Assembly (NCBI GenBank): GCA_027070385.1 | Contig: JALXDW010000111.1 | Coordinates: 1 to 7,747, forward strand | Direction of reading: 5' to 3' | Length of the DNA stretch: 7,747 nucleotides | Source of the DNA: Chromatiales bacterium | Lineage (GTDB): Bacteria; Pseudomonadota; Gammaproteobacteria; UBA6429; Thiohalophilaceae | Shown: in pieces, positions 1 to 7,747 of the stretch | Numbering within the stretch: the stretch's first letter is position 1 | Layout of the letters: every line of letters begins with the position of its first letter | Program-made: the position numbers and the translations under genes | The notes under the pieces: model-generated | What the model saw: only the letters and a program-made list of their open reading frames with translations | Told to the model about the DNA's origin: nothing | The model's database searches: none

Positions 1-54
1 GCAGATGATGATGTTGTTGATGCGGAATTTGAAGAAGTTAAAGACAACAAGTAA
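1..54 (+). CDS. dnaK: DnaK (Hsp70 chaperone), C-terminal end only
   Basis: Only the last 17 codons and the TAA stop are inside the window; the gene starts upstream. The visible peptide is rich in Asp and Glu and ends DAEFEEVKDNK, nearly identical to the end of E. coli DnaK as I remember it (DAEFEEVKDKK). This tail follows the substrate-binding lid of the ATP-dependent Hsp70 chaperone in the cytoplasm. The call is strengthened by dnaJ starting 77 nt downstream on the same strand, the usual bacterial pairing. Nothing can be said about the ATPase domain or promoter, which lie outside the window. Confidence 0.93.
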   Translation, partial: ADDDVVDAEFEEVKDNK

Positions 55-73
55 CTGTCAACAATAAAGCAAA

Positions 74-106
74 ACCAAAAGGCGTGATACTCTCACGCCT
101 TTTGGT
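74..106 (+). terminator. Strong hairpin between dnaK and dnaJ (terminator or attenuator-like)
   Basis: Positions 74-87 and 93-106 form a perfect 14-bp inverted repeat with a 5-nt loop (TACTC, 88-92). The core is GC-rich (GGCGTGA/TCACGCC), then four A:T pairs and ACC/GGT at the base. There is no run of T after the full stem; the next bases are GGTTTGG. If only the inner 7-bp stem is counted, it is followed by just TTTT. It may act as a partial terminator that lowers dnaJ relative to dnaK, as a mRNA-stabilising or processing hairpin, or as a terminator reading from the other strand. The structure is seen directly; the role is inferred. Confidence 0.6.
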
Positions 107-131
107 GGTTTGGAAAAAAGGTTTGTGAAGT

Positions 132-1265
132 ATGTCAAAGCGTGATTATTATGCCGTTCTTGAACTGGAAAGAACAGCGACAACAGTTGAAATTAAAAAA
201 GCTTTCAAACGTAAAGCAATGAAATATCACCCGGACAGAAACCCCGACAGTAAAGAAGCCGAAGAAAAATTCAAAGAAGCAAAAGAAGCCCATGATGTTT
301 TGACAGACCCGCAAAAAAGGGCTGCTTATGATCAATTTGGTCATGCCGGTGTGGATGGTTCTGCGGGTATGGGTGGAGCTGGTGCGGGCAGTGCAAGTTT
401 TAGTGATATTTTTGGTGATGTCTTCGGTGATATTTTTGGTGGTGGCCGAGGTGGCGGTGGCCAACAGGTCTTTCGGGGTGCTGATTTAAGATACAACCTT
501 GAACTGGATTTGGAAGACGCTGTTAAAGGAACCGAAGTTAAAATTCGTGTTCCTACGCAAGTGGCTTGTGATGCTTGTGGTGGTAGTGGTGCCAAAAAAG
601 GCACCAAACCGACAACCTGTACAACCTGTGGTGGCCATGGACAAGTGCGTATGCAACAGGGCTTTTTCTCATTGCAACAAACCTGTCCACGCTGTCATGG
701 CAGTGGTCAAATGATAGCGGATCCTTGTCAGAAATGTCATGGTCATGGTCGAGTTGAAAAACATAAAACCTTGTCAGTGAAAGTTCCTCCGGGTGTGGAT
801 ACAGGTGATCGCATTCGTTTGTCGGGTGAAGGTGAAGCCGGTGAAAACGGTGGGCCAGCAGGTGACTTGTATGTCCACATGCACATCCGGCCACATAAAA
901 TATTTGAACGTGATGGTATGGACTTGTATTGTGAGGTTCCCATCAGTTTTGTGACTGCCAGTCTTGGTGGTGAGCTGGAAGTGCCGACACTGGATGGTCG
1001 TGTTAATCTGAAAATACCCTCGGAAACACAAACCGGAAAATCATTTCGCTTGCGCGCCAAGGGTGTTAAAGCTGTGCGGGGATCCGGTACCGGTGATTTA
1101 ATTTGTCGTGTTATTGTTGAAACACCGGTTAATTTGACCAACAAACAAAAAGAGTTACTAAAACAACTGGAAGGTTCATTAAAAGGTGATGGTGTTAACC
1201 ATAGCCCAAGAGCATCATCGTGGCTCGATGGCGTTAAAAAGTTTTTTAAGGAAATGAAATTATAA
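132..1265 (+). CDS. dnaJ: DnaJ (Hsp40 co-chaperone)
   Basis: Cytoplasmic co-chaperone that delivers unfolded proteins to DnaK and stimulates its ATPase. The 377 aa match the type I DnaJ length (E. coli 376). In order: J domain (about 1-70) with the essential HPD at 33-35; a Gly/Phe-rich linker (about 72-115) containing repeated DIFGD/DVFGD units; a zinc-binding region with four CxxCxGxG motifs (CDACGGSG 146-153, CTTCGGHG 163-170, CPRCHGSG 185-192, CQKCHGHG 199-206), giving all eight Cys for two zinc sites; then the C-terminal substrate-binding domains (about 212-340) and a tail ending WLDGVKKFF near 364-372. The ATG at 132 gives the family N-terminus (KRDYY); AAGG at 118-121 is a possible ribosome site, 10 nt away. 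Unusual: Glu11 replaces the common Gly of the LGV motif in helix I. Expression may be tempered by the hairpin just upstream. Confidence 0.98.
   Translation: MSKRDYYAVLELERTATTVEIKKAFKRKAMKYHPDRNPDSKEAEEKFKEAKEAHDVLTDPQKRAAYDQFGHAGVDGSAGMGGAGAGSASFSDIFGDVFGDIFGGGRGGGGQQVFRGADLRYNLELDLEDAVKGTEVKIRVPTQVACDACGGSGAKKGTKPTTCTTCGGHGQVRMQQGFFSLQQTCPRCHGSGQMIADPCQKCHGHGRVEKHKTLSVKVPPGVDTGDRIRLSGEGEAGENGGPAGDLYVHMHIRPHKIFERDGMDLYCEVPISFVTASLGGELEVPTLDGRVNLKIPSETQTGKSFRLRAKGVKAVRGSGTGDLICRVIVETPVNLTNKQKELLKQLEGSLKGDGVNHSPRASSWLDGVKKFFKEMKL
403..441 (+). repeat. Short direct repeat inside the dnaJ Gly/Phe linker
   Basis: A 15-bp sequence, GTGATATTTTTGGTG, occurs exactly at 403-417 and 427-441, with a diverged unit between (GTGATGTCTTCG, 415-426). 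Together they form about three 12-nt units encoding the tandem D-I/V-F-G motifs of residues 92-103. DIF-type motifs in this linker are known in DnaJ and help regulate DnaK binding. The repeat keeps the reading frame and could vary in copy number by slippage, but that is inference. Confidence 0.6.
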
Positions 1266-1270
1266 TATAA

Positions 1271-2143
<873 letters not shown>

Positions 2144-2208
2144 CTTTAAAAGTTGTTGTATCCGCTATAAAATTTTCAAGCAATTTCCAAAAAATACATT
2201 AGCTTCAC

Positions 2209-2237
2209 TGGAAAACAACTTCGTCTTAAAGTACAAT
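2209..2237 (+). promoter_or_regulatory. Candidate sigma-70 promoter for carA
   Basis: TGGAAA (2209-2214, 4 of 6 of TTGACA) and TACAAT (2232-2237, 5 of 6 of TATAAT) are separated by 17 bp. Initiation would fall near 2243-2246 and give a leader of about 100 nt before the carA start. It lies in the 200-nt non-coding stretch after dapB, which fits independent control of carAB. A second AT-rich -10-like box, TATAAA at 2166-2171, has no good -35 partner. The assignment rests on sequence match alone. Confidence 0.45.
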
Positions 2238-2242
2238 TCCTT

Positions 2243-2267
2243 TGGTCGAAGCACTACATCTCGGCCA
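2243..2267 (+). promoter_or_regulatory. First hairpin of the carA leader
   Basis: TGGTCGA (2243-2249) pairs with TCGGCCA (2261-2267): seven base pairs including one G-U, around an 11-nt loop (2250-2260). It would sit at the very 5' end of the RNA made from the promoter at 2209-2237. A 5' stem of this kind often protects an mRNA from decay, or may be one arm of a regulatory fold. Seen directly as complementarity; function inferred. Confidence 0.4.
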
Positions 2268-2283
2268 CACTGAATTCTTAAAT

Positions 2284-2321
2284 AAGCGGGAGACCTTCGG
2301 TATAGAGGGCACTCCCGTTTT
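2284..2321 (+). terminator. Terminator-like hairpin in the carA leader (possible attenuator)
   Basis: CGGGAG (2287-2292) pairs with CTCCCG (2312-2317). The stem can extend outward by G2286-U2318, A2285-U2319 and A2284-U2320. Inside a small asymmetric internal loop, CCTT (2294-2297) can pair with AGGG (2306-2309). The right arm runs straight into TTTT (2318-2321), then GTGC. The U-run is short, so termination would be partial at best. The hairpin lies between the candidate promoter and carA, the place expected for attenuation of a pyrimidine/arginine gene. No ATG-started leader peptide is present in this stretch, so a classical ribosome-coupled attenuator is not evident. Confidence 0.45.
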
Positions 2322-2342
2322 GTGCATCTACGCGGAGGTTTC
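2290..2342 (+). promoter_or_regulatory. Alternative helix that would hide the carA ribosome-binding site
   Basis: GAGACCTTCG (2290-2299) is complementary to CGGAGGTTTC (2333-2342) over ten consecutive pairs, two of them G-U. The right strand contains the whole carA Shine-Dalgarno sequence GGAGG (2334-2338) and ends one base before the start codon. The left strand shares 2290-2292 with the outer stem, and 2294-2297 with the inner stem, of the terminator-like hairpin at 2284-2321, so the two folds exclude each other. This is the geometry of a translational switch, but no ligand or protein is identified; chance complementarity of an SD to a purine/pyrimidine-rich leader cannot be ruled out. Confidence 0.35.
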
Positions 2343-2343
2343 A

Positions 2344-3486
2344 TTGCGGCAATCAGCCCTTTTAGTACTTGAAGATGGCACCGTTTTTCATGGTGAATCC
2401 ATTGGCGTTTCTGGTGAATCTGTTGGTGAAGTTGTTTTTAATACAGCGATGACGGGCTACCAGGAAATTCTGACCGATCCTTCTTATGCCAAACAACACG
2501 TTACCCTGACCTATCCACATATTGGTAATGTTGGCACCAATTCTGAGGATGAAGAATCCTCCTCTATTTTTGCTTCCGGTTTGATTGTTCGTGATGTGCC
2601 ATTGTTGGCCAGTAACTGGCGGTCTCAGGAAAGCTTGAGTGACTACCTGGTTAAAAACAAGGTGGTTGCGATTGCCGGCATTGATACCCGAAAGTTAACC
2701 CGAATTTTGCGGGAAAAAGGGGCGCAGGGTGGTTGTATTGTGGCAGCAAAAGAAGGTGAAGCTTTAGATGAAGCTAAAGCACTGGCTGCAGCAAAAGCTT
2801 TTCCGGGGCTGAAAGGGATGGATCTGGCTAAAGAAGTGACGACATCAGAACAATATACCTGGCAGCAGGGCTGCTGGACATTAGAAAAGGGCTTGCCTGC
2901 AGATTCCACGGACTTGCCTTACCATGTTGTTGCCTACGACTATGGTGTAAAACGAAATATTTTACGGATGCTGGTTGACCGTGGCTGTAAACTAACCGTT
3001 GTGCCAGCACAAACACCGGCTGAAGAGGTGTTGGCAATGAACCCCGATGGCTTGTTTTTATCCAATGGCCCGGGTGATCCGGAACCCTGTGATTATGCCA
3101 TTCAAGCGATACAGGCATTAGCAAAATCCGGCATTCCAATGTTTGGCATTTGCCTTGGCCACCAGTTACTTTCACTTGCCAGTGGTGCCAAAACCATGAA
3201 AATGAAATTTGGCCATCATGGTGCCAATCATCCTGTTCAAGATGTTGATTCAAAACAGGTTTTTATAACCAGTCAGAATCATGGTTTTGCGGTTGATGAA
3301 AATTGCCTGCCTGATAATTTAACTGTGACGCACCGTTCCTTGTTTGATGAGTCATTGCAGGGCGTGAAACGTAATGATATTCCAGCCTTCAGTTTTCAGG
3401 GGCATCCCGAGGCCAGTCCGGGTCCACATGACGTCGCCCCTTTATTCGATCAATTTATTGATTTAATGAAACAAGCGAAAAGTTAA
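2344..3486 (+). CDS. carA: Carbamoyl-phosphate synthetase small (glutaminase) subunit, CarA
   Basis: Hydrolyses glutamine and passes ammonia to CarB for carbamoyl phosphate synthesis, feeding arginine and pyrimidine pathways. With the TTG at 2344 it is 380 aa (E. coli 382). The N-terminal small-subunit domain holds [10 protein letters not shown] at 4-13 and [12 protein letters not shown] at 37-48. The class I glutamine amidotransferase domain (about 193 on) has SNGPGDP at 240-246, the nucleophile Cys270 in GICLGHQ, and His354 and Glu356 in [10 protein letters not shown] completing the triad. The start is decided by a perfect GGAGG (2334-2338) 5 nt before TTG, and by alignment with E. coli CarA, which begins [12 protein letters not shown]. 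The frame stays open upstream to 2230 with a TTG at 2242, but the extra 34 codons look nothing like CarA. The leader carries possible attenuator and SD-masking folds. carB follows after 36 nt. Confidence 0.97.
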   Translation: MRQSALLVLEDGTVFHGESIGVSGESVGEVVFNTAMTGYQEILTDPSYAKQHVTLTYPHIGNVGTNSEDEESSSIFASGLIVRDVPLLASNWRSQESLSDYLVKNKVVAIAGIDTRKLTRILREKGAQGGCIVAAKEGEALDEAKALAAAKAFPGLKGMDLAKEVTTSEQYTWQQGCWTLEKGLPADSTDLPYHVVAYDYGVKRNILRMLVDRGCKLTVVPAQTPAEEVLAMNPDGLFLSNGPGDPEPCDYAIQAIQALAKSGIPMFGICLGHQLLSLASGAKTMKMKFGHHGANHPVQDVDSKQVFITSQNHGFAVDENCLPDNLTVTHRSLFDESLQGVKRNDIPAFSFQGHPEASPGPHDVAPLFDQFIDLMKQAKS

Positions 3487-3522
3487 TCCCGTTAAAGTTT
3501 AAAACCGAGTTATTAAAAAAAT

Positions 3523-6500
3523 ATGCCAAAAAGAACCGATATAAAAAGTATTTTAATTATAGGTGCCGGGCCGATTGTGATTGGCCAGGCCTGTGAATTT
3601 GATTATTCGGGAGCGCAAGCTTGTAAAGCATTAAAGGAAGAAGGCTATCGCGTTATTCTGGTGAACTCGAATCCGGCAACGATTATGACCGATCCGGAAC
3701 TGGCCGATTCAACCTATATCGAGCCGATTCACTGGACGGTGGTTGAGCGTATTATCGAAAAAGAAAAACCCGATGCTATTTTACCCACCATGGGCGGGCA
3801 AACCGCACTGAACTGCGCGTTGGATTTGCATCGTGAAGGCGTATTGGAAAAACACGGTATCGAAATGATTGGTGCGGATCGCGATGCCATTGATAAAGCA
3901 GAAGATCGTGATCGCTTCCGTTCAGCAATGCAAAAAATTGGTCTGGATATGCCACGTGCGGCGGTGGCTCACAGTATTGAAGAAGCCTTGCAAGTTCAGG
4001 CACAAGTGGGTTTCCCAACTGTTATTCGGCCTTCCTTTACAATGGGCGGCAGTGGCGGTGGTATTGCTTATAATAAAGAAGAATTTCTGGAAATTTGTGA
4101 ACGAGGTCTGGACCTTTCTCCGACCAATGAATTACTTATCGAAGAATCCATTTTAGGTTGGAAAGAATATGAAATGGAAGTGGTGCGTGATTGCAATGAT
4201 AACGTCATCATTATCTGCTCGATTGAAAATCTGGATCCGATGGGGGTGCATACCGGTGATTCCATTACGGTTGCACCGGCACAAACCTTAACCGACAAAG
4301 AATATCAAATCATGCGTAATGCCTCGATCGATGTGTTGCGTGAAATCGGTGTGGATACCGGTGGTTCAAACGTACAGTTTGCGATTAATCCTGAAAATGG
4401 TCGAATGATCATTATTGAAATGAATCCACGCGTATCGCGTTCGTCAGCACTGGCTTCGAAAGCAACCGGCTTCCCGATTGCAAAAGTGGCTGCAAAACTG
4501 GCAGTGGGATACACATTGGATGAATTAAGAAATGATATTACCGGTGGTGCGACTCCTGCTTCATTTGAGCCAACCATTGATTATGTTGTTACAAAAATTC
4601 CTCGATTTACTTTTGAAAAATTTCCAACAGCCGATTCACGTTTAACCACTCAAATGAAATCGGTGGGTGAAGTGATGGCCATTGGCCGTACTCAACAAGA
4701 GTCATTACAAAAAGCCATCCGTGGATTGGAAATCGGTAAAGACGGTTTTGATGAAGTCATGGATTTAACGGCAGATAATGCCAAAGATATTTTAACGCAG
4801 GAATGTCGTACTGTTCGTCCTGAACGATTATGGTACTTAGCGGAAGCATTTCGTTTTGGTATGAGCCTTGATGAATTGCATGACATCACCAAAGTGGACA
4901 AATGGTTTCTTGTCCAAATTGAAGATATCGTATTAAATGAAAAAGCTTTACGCGATAAACCGCTAAGCGATATCAGCAAACAGGAAATGTTTAACTTAAA
5001 ACGCAAAGGTTTTTCTGACAGACGTCTAGCTAAGGTATTAAATAGTACTGAAGCGGAAGTACGTGCGCATCGTCATCAATTAGGTGTGCGACCGGTTTAT
5101 AAACGTGTGGATACTTGTGCGGCTGAGTTTGCTACTGATACAGCTTATATGTATTCAACTTATGAAGAAGAATGCGAGTCAGCACCTACGAATAACGATA
5201 AAATAATGGTATTAGGCGGCGGCCCCAATCGTGTTGGTCAGGGAATTGAATTTGATTATTGCTGTGTTCATGCAGCTTTTGCAATGCGCGATGATGGCTT
5301 TGAAACCATTATGGTGAACTGTAACCCGGAAACTGTTTCAACAGACTACGATACCTCTGACAGACTTTATTTTGAACCACTCACTCTTGAAGATGTTCTG
5401 GAATTAATTGATCTTGAAAAACCCAAAGGCGTGATTGTTCAATATGGTGGACAAACACCTTTGAAGCTGGCTCGTGACCTGGAAGCAGCCGGTGCCCCCA
5501 TTATTGGCACTTCACCGGACTCGATAGATTTAGCCGAAGATCGTGAGCGTTTTCAGCAGTTGATTGAATCATTGGGTCTTAAACAGCCAGATAATCGAAC
5601 TGCACGTGATCAGGAAACGGCTGTCATATTGGCAGATGAAATTGGTTACCCGTTAGTTGTTCGTCCTTCTTATGTTTTGGGTGGGCGTGCGATGGAAATT
5701 GTTTATAACGAGTCAGAATTGCGTCGCTATATGAATGAAGCGGTGCAGGTTTCCAATGATTCACCGGTGCTACTGGATCGTTTTCTTGATGATGCTGTCG
5801 AAGTGGATGTGGATGCGATTTGTGATGGTAAGGATGTTCTAATTGGTGGCATTATGGAGCATATCGAACAGGCCGGTATTCATTCCGGTGATTCAGCCTG
5901 TTCATTACCCCCGTATACCTTGTCAAAAGAAATCCAGGATAAATTGCGGCAACAAATTACTGCAATGGCACATGGTTTAAAAGTAGTGGGCTTAATGAAT
6001 ACCCAGTTTGCAATTAAGGGTGATGATATTTATGTTCTTGAAGTAAACCCGCGTGCTTCACGAACGGTACCCTTTGTATCTAAAGCCATTGGCCAACCGC
6101 TAGCAAAGATTGCAGCACGTTGTATGGCCGGTATATCGTTGAAAAAACAGGGTGCATTAACCGAAATTATTCCAAATTATTATTCTGTAAAAGAAGCCGT
6201 ATTCCCTTTTAATAAATTCCCGGGTGTGGATCCGGCTTTAGGCCCTGAAATGAAATCAACCGGTGAAGTGATGGGGGTTGGTTACAGTTTTGCAGAAGCA
6301 TTTGCTAAATCACAACTTGGAGCCAGTGTGTTTTTACCTGTATCAGGAAAAGCTTTTTTAAGTGTACGAGATACTGACAAAAAAGGCATTATCGGTATCG
6401 GTGAGTCATTATTAAAAACAGGCTTTAGTCTGGTTGCAACTAATGGAACAGCAAAGGTATTAGAAGAAGCCGGAATGGAATGCGAACGTGTAAACAAAGT

Positions 6501-6744
6501 ATTACAGGGTCGTCCTCATATTGTGGATATGATCAAGAATGATGAAATTAATTTGATCATCAATACGACTGAAGGTACCCAAGCCATTGCTGATTCTGCT
6601 GCAATTCGCAGTAATGCTTTACAGCACAAAGTGACCTACACAACGACTATTTCAGGTGGCCGGGCTTTCTGTACAGCAATGCAGGAAAAAAGCGACAGGA
6701 ATGTTTATAATATACAAACATTACACCAAGATATCACATCATAG
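3523..6744 (+). CDS. carB: Carbamoyl-phosphate synthetase large subunit, CarB
   Basis: Makes carbamoyl phosphate from bicarbonate, two ATP and the ammonia released by CarA. At 1073 aa it equals E. coli CarB. First synthetase half (1 to about 400): [17 protein letters not shown] at 14-30; ATP-grasp residues Arg129, Arg169, Glu215, Gln285, Glu299, Asn301 and Arg303. Oligomerisation region about 403-553, the most divergent part. Second half (about 554-935): [15 protein letters not shown] at 565-579, Arg714, EHIEQAG at 779-785, and the metal-binding EVNPR at 840-844. The C-terminal MGS-like allosteric domain (about 936-1073) keeps equivalents of the E. coli effector residues: Lys953, Thr973, Thr976, Lys992, Asn1014, Thr1016, plus Thr1041 of the ornithine site. 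Inhibition by UMP and activation by ornithine/IMP are therefore plausible. ATG at 3523 gives the canonical [10 protein letters not shown] start; no clear SD is visible. No LysE-type gene separates carA and carB. Confidence 0.99.
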   Translation: MPKRTDIKSILIIGAGPIVIGQACEFDYSGAQACKALKEEGYRVILVNSNPATIMTDPELADSTYIEPIHWTVVERIIEKEKPDAILPTMGGQTALNCALDLHREGVLEKHGIEMIGADRDAIDKAEDRDRFRSAMQKIGLDMPRAAVAHSIEEALQVQAQVGFPTVIRPSFTMGGSGGGIAYNKEEFLEICERGLDLSPTNELLIEESILGWKEYEMEVVRDCNDNVIIICSIENLDPMGVHTGDSITVAPAQTLTDKEYQIMRNASIDVLREIGVDTGGSNVQFAINPENGRMIIIEMNPRVSRSSALASKATGFPIAKVAAKLAVGYTLDELRNDITGGATPASFEPTIDYVVTKIPRFTFEKFPTADSRLTTQMKSVGEVMAIGRTQQESLQKAIRGLEIGKDGFDEVMDLTADNAKDILTQECRTVRPERLWYLAEAFRFGMSLDELHDITKVDKWFLVQIEDIVLNEKALRDKPLSDISKQEMFNLKRKGFSDRRLAKVLNSTEAEVRAHRHQLGVRPVYKRVDTCAAEFATDTAYMYSTYEEECESAPTNNDKIMVLGGGPNRVGQGIEFDYCCVHAAFAMRDDGFETIMVNCNPETVSTDYDTSDRLYFEPLTLEDVLELIDLEKPKGVIVQYGGQTPLKLARDLEAAGAPIIGTSPDSIDLAEDRERFQQLIESLGLKQPDNRTARDQETAVILADEIGYPLVVRPSYVLGGRAMEIVYNESELRRYMNEAVQVSNDSPVLLDRFLDDAVEVDVDAICDGKDVLIGGIMEHIEQAGIHSGDSACSLPPYTLSKEIQDKLRQQITAMAHGLKVVGLMNTQFAIKGDDIYVLEVNPRASRTVPFVSKAIGQPLAKIAARCMAGISLKKQGALTEIIPNYYSVKEAVFPFNKFPGVDPALGPEMKSTGEVMGVGYSFAEAFAKSQLGASVFLPVSGKAFLSVRDTDKKGIIGIGESLLKTGFSLVATNGTAKVLEEAGMECERVNKVLQGRPHIVDMIKNDEINLIINTTEGTQAIADSAAIRSNALQHKVTYTTTISGGRAFCTAMQEKSDRNVYNIQTLHQDITS

Positions 6745-6772
6745 ATAATACAAGGGATTCAGGGAGATAGAT

Positions 6773-7261
6773 ATGAGCCGTCCTCCTATGACAGCTAAAG
6801 GCGCAGAAAAATTACGCGCAGAATTAAAAGATTTAAAACAGGTGCAACGTCCGAAAATTGTTGAAGCCATTGCAACGGCACGTGAACATGGTGATTTGAA
6901 AGAAAACGCAGAGTACCATGCCGCACGTGAACAGCAGAGTTTTTTGGAAGGTCGTGTCAAACAGATTGAGTCAGCACTGTCTAATTCTGAAATCATCGAT
7001 ATTGCTGCTCTTGCCGCTAGTGCGGGCGATAAAGTGGTGTTTGGTGCGACGGTTGAACTTTATGGTATCGAAGATGAAAGTGAGGTTACTTACACTATTG
7101 TAGGTGAACTTGAAGCCGACATTAAACAGAACCTTATTTCCATTACATCACCGATTGCACGCGCATTGATTGGCAAGCGTGTTGATGATGTTGCCGCAGT
7201 TCAAGCTCCTGGTGGTGTGCGTGAATATGAAATTGTCTCCGTTAAATATACTTATGTATAA
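6773..7261 (+). CDS. greA: Transcription elongation factor GreA
   Basis: Binds the secondary channel of RNA polymerase and stimulates cleavage of backtracked transcripts so elongation can resume. 162 aa, against 158 in E. coli. The N-terminal coiled-coil (about 1-77) carries [20 protein letters not shown] at 36-55, with the tip acidic residues Asp41 and Glu44 that act on the catalytic magnesium. The C-terminal FKBP-like domain (about 82-162) includes [18 protein letters not shown] near 121-138 and PGG at 149-151. The first ATG is supported by a good ribosome site (GGGAG, 6762-6766) with 6-nt spacing. It starts 28 nt after carB with no terminator between, so it is probably cotranscribed with carAB. 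Confidence 0.98.
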   Translation: MSRPPMTAKGAEKLRAELKDLKQVQRPKIVEAIATAREHGDLKENAEYHAAREQQSFLEGRVKQIESALSNSEIIDIAALAASAGDKVVFGATVELYGIEDESEVTYTIVGELEADIKQNLISITSPIARALIGKRVDDVAAVQAPGGVREYEIVSVKYTYV

Positions 7262-7266
7262 CTAAC

Positions 7267-7689
7267 ATGCTACTGACAGGCGAACGTATACTGTTAACTT
7301 TGTGGGTCGGTGGTATGTGGGCCATTGGTTATGTCGTAGCGCCAACACTTTTTAGCCTCTTGGAAAAAACAGTTGCCGGCCATGTGGCGGGGCAGTTGTT
7401 TACCATTATGAGTTATATTGGTCTGGTCTGCGGTAGTTTATTAGTTGTTGGTACCATCAGTCGAGCAGGTGCTTCTGTCACACAAAACTGGGTGTTTTGG
7501 GTATTGCTTGTTATGCTGGTGATAATTCTGATAGGACAATTTGTTTTACAACCGATGATGGCCGAACTGAAAGCAACCGGCTTGACCGAGCTGAATCGTT
7601 CCGAGTTTGGCAAACTGCATGGTGTCGCCTCAGTTTTATTTTTGATAAACAGCTTGCTGGGTTTGTCGCTTGTTATTAGTCAGAAATAA
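7267..7689 (+). CDS. DUF4149-type four-helix inner membrane protein, function unknown
   Basis: 140 aa, very hydrophobic. Four membrane segments can be drawn at about 6-31, 41-63, 75-95 and 117-137, with no cleavable signal peptide evident. LWVGGMWAIGYVVAPTLF at 12-29 and the later GKLHGVASVLFLIN (115-128) are what I remember as typical of the DUF4149 family found beside greA in many Gammaproteobacteria. No enzymatic motif is visible, and I assign no function. The ATG is 5 nt after the greA stop and lacks a Shine-Dalgarno sequence (the bases before it are TATGTATAACTAAC), which suggests translational coupling to greA. Base composition is like its neighbours. Another small membrane protein family is possible, but the position next to greA supports this one. 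Confidence 0.8.
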   Translation: MLLTGERILLTLWVGGMWAIGYVVAPTLFSLLEKTVAGHVAGQLFTIMSYIGLVCGSLLVVGTISRAGASVTQNWVFWVLLVMLVIILIGQFVLQPMMAELKATGLTELNRSEFGKLHGVASVLFLINSLLGLSLVISQK

Positions 7690-7747
7690 TCACCGATTAG
7701 TAGCGGGATAGAAGCTATCATGTAGTTAAAAATATGAGTTGTAAGAG
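7690..7747. other. Non-coding tail at window end
   Basis: 58 nt follow the membrane-protein stop. A 5-bp stem (GATAG/CTATC, 7708-7712 and 7716-7720, loop AAG) without a T-run is too weak to call a terminator. An ATG at 7734 opens a frame (MSCK) cut off by the window edge and has no clear ribosome site. In relatives a yhbY gene often lies near here, but no reverse-strand frame could be recognised. Confidence 0.4.

Noticed and set aside
1261..1266. Perfect TATAAT at the dnaJ stop codon as a dapB promoter
   Set aside because: No acceptable -35 box at 16-18 bp upstream (AAAGTT at 17 bp), and the region is AT-rich.
2269..2286. ARG-box-like sequence (TGAAT followed by TCTTAAATA) in the carA leader
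   Set aside because: One half-site fits the ArgR consensus but the other matches only 2 of 5 bases, and it lies downstream of the predicted transcription start.
2828..3253. Reverse-strand open frame of 141 codons under carA
   Set aside because: Antisense shadow of the conserved amidotransferase domain; composition is not protein-like for a real family.
7708..7720. GATAG-AAG-CTATC hairpin as a terminator after the membrane protein
   Set aside because: Only five mostly A:T pairs and no T-run follows; too weak to call.

Overview
The window is a conserved housekeeping block, all on the + strand: the last codons of dnaK, then dnaJ, dapB, carA, carB, greA and a small membrane protein of the DUF4149 type. 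The proteins are close to their gammaproteobacterial counterparts: CarB has the same length as the E. coli enzyme (1073 aa), and the GreA, DnaJ and CarA motifs fall at or within one residue of E. coli numbering. From memory, the order dnaK-dnaJ-dapB-carA-carB-greA-DUF4149 is typical of Pseudomonas and related non-enteric Gammaproteobacteria. The DNA is moderately AT-rich by eye. This suggests a non-enteric gammaproteobacterium; a genus cannot be named from this sequence.

Layout. 1-131: dnaK tail and a 77-nt spacer carrying a perfect 14-bp hairpin. 132-1265: dnaJ, the J-domain partner of DnaK. 1266-1336: short gap with an 11-bp palindrome resembling a decayed copy of a dispersed bacterial repeat. 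1337-2143: dapB (lysine/diaminopimelate pathway). 2144-2343: a 200-nt non-coding stretch with a plausible carA promoter and a structured leader. 2344-6744: carA and carB, the two subunits of carbamoyl-phosphate synthetase (arginine and pyrimidine precursor). 6773-7261: greA, transcript cleavage factor. 7267-7689: four-helix membrane protein of unknown function. 7690-7747: non-coding tail with no supported gene.

Functionally there are three units: a chaperone pair (dnaK-dnaJ), a lysine/cell-wall gene (dapB), and a probable carA-carB-greA-DUF4149 transcription unit with gaps of 36, 28 and 5 nt. No mobile element, CRISPR array, tRNA or rRNA was seen, and no gene looks broken or foreign. I found no new multi-gene system. 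The part most worth a second look is the carA leader. It can fold into a terminator-like hairpin (2284-2320) or, exclusively, into a 10-bp helix that would bury the carA Shine-Dalgarno sequence (2290-2299 with 2333-2342), just ahead of a TTG start codon.
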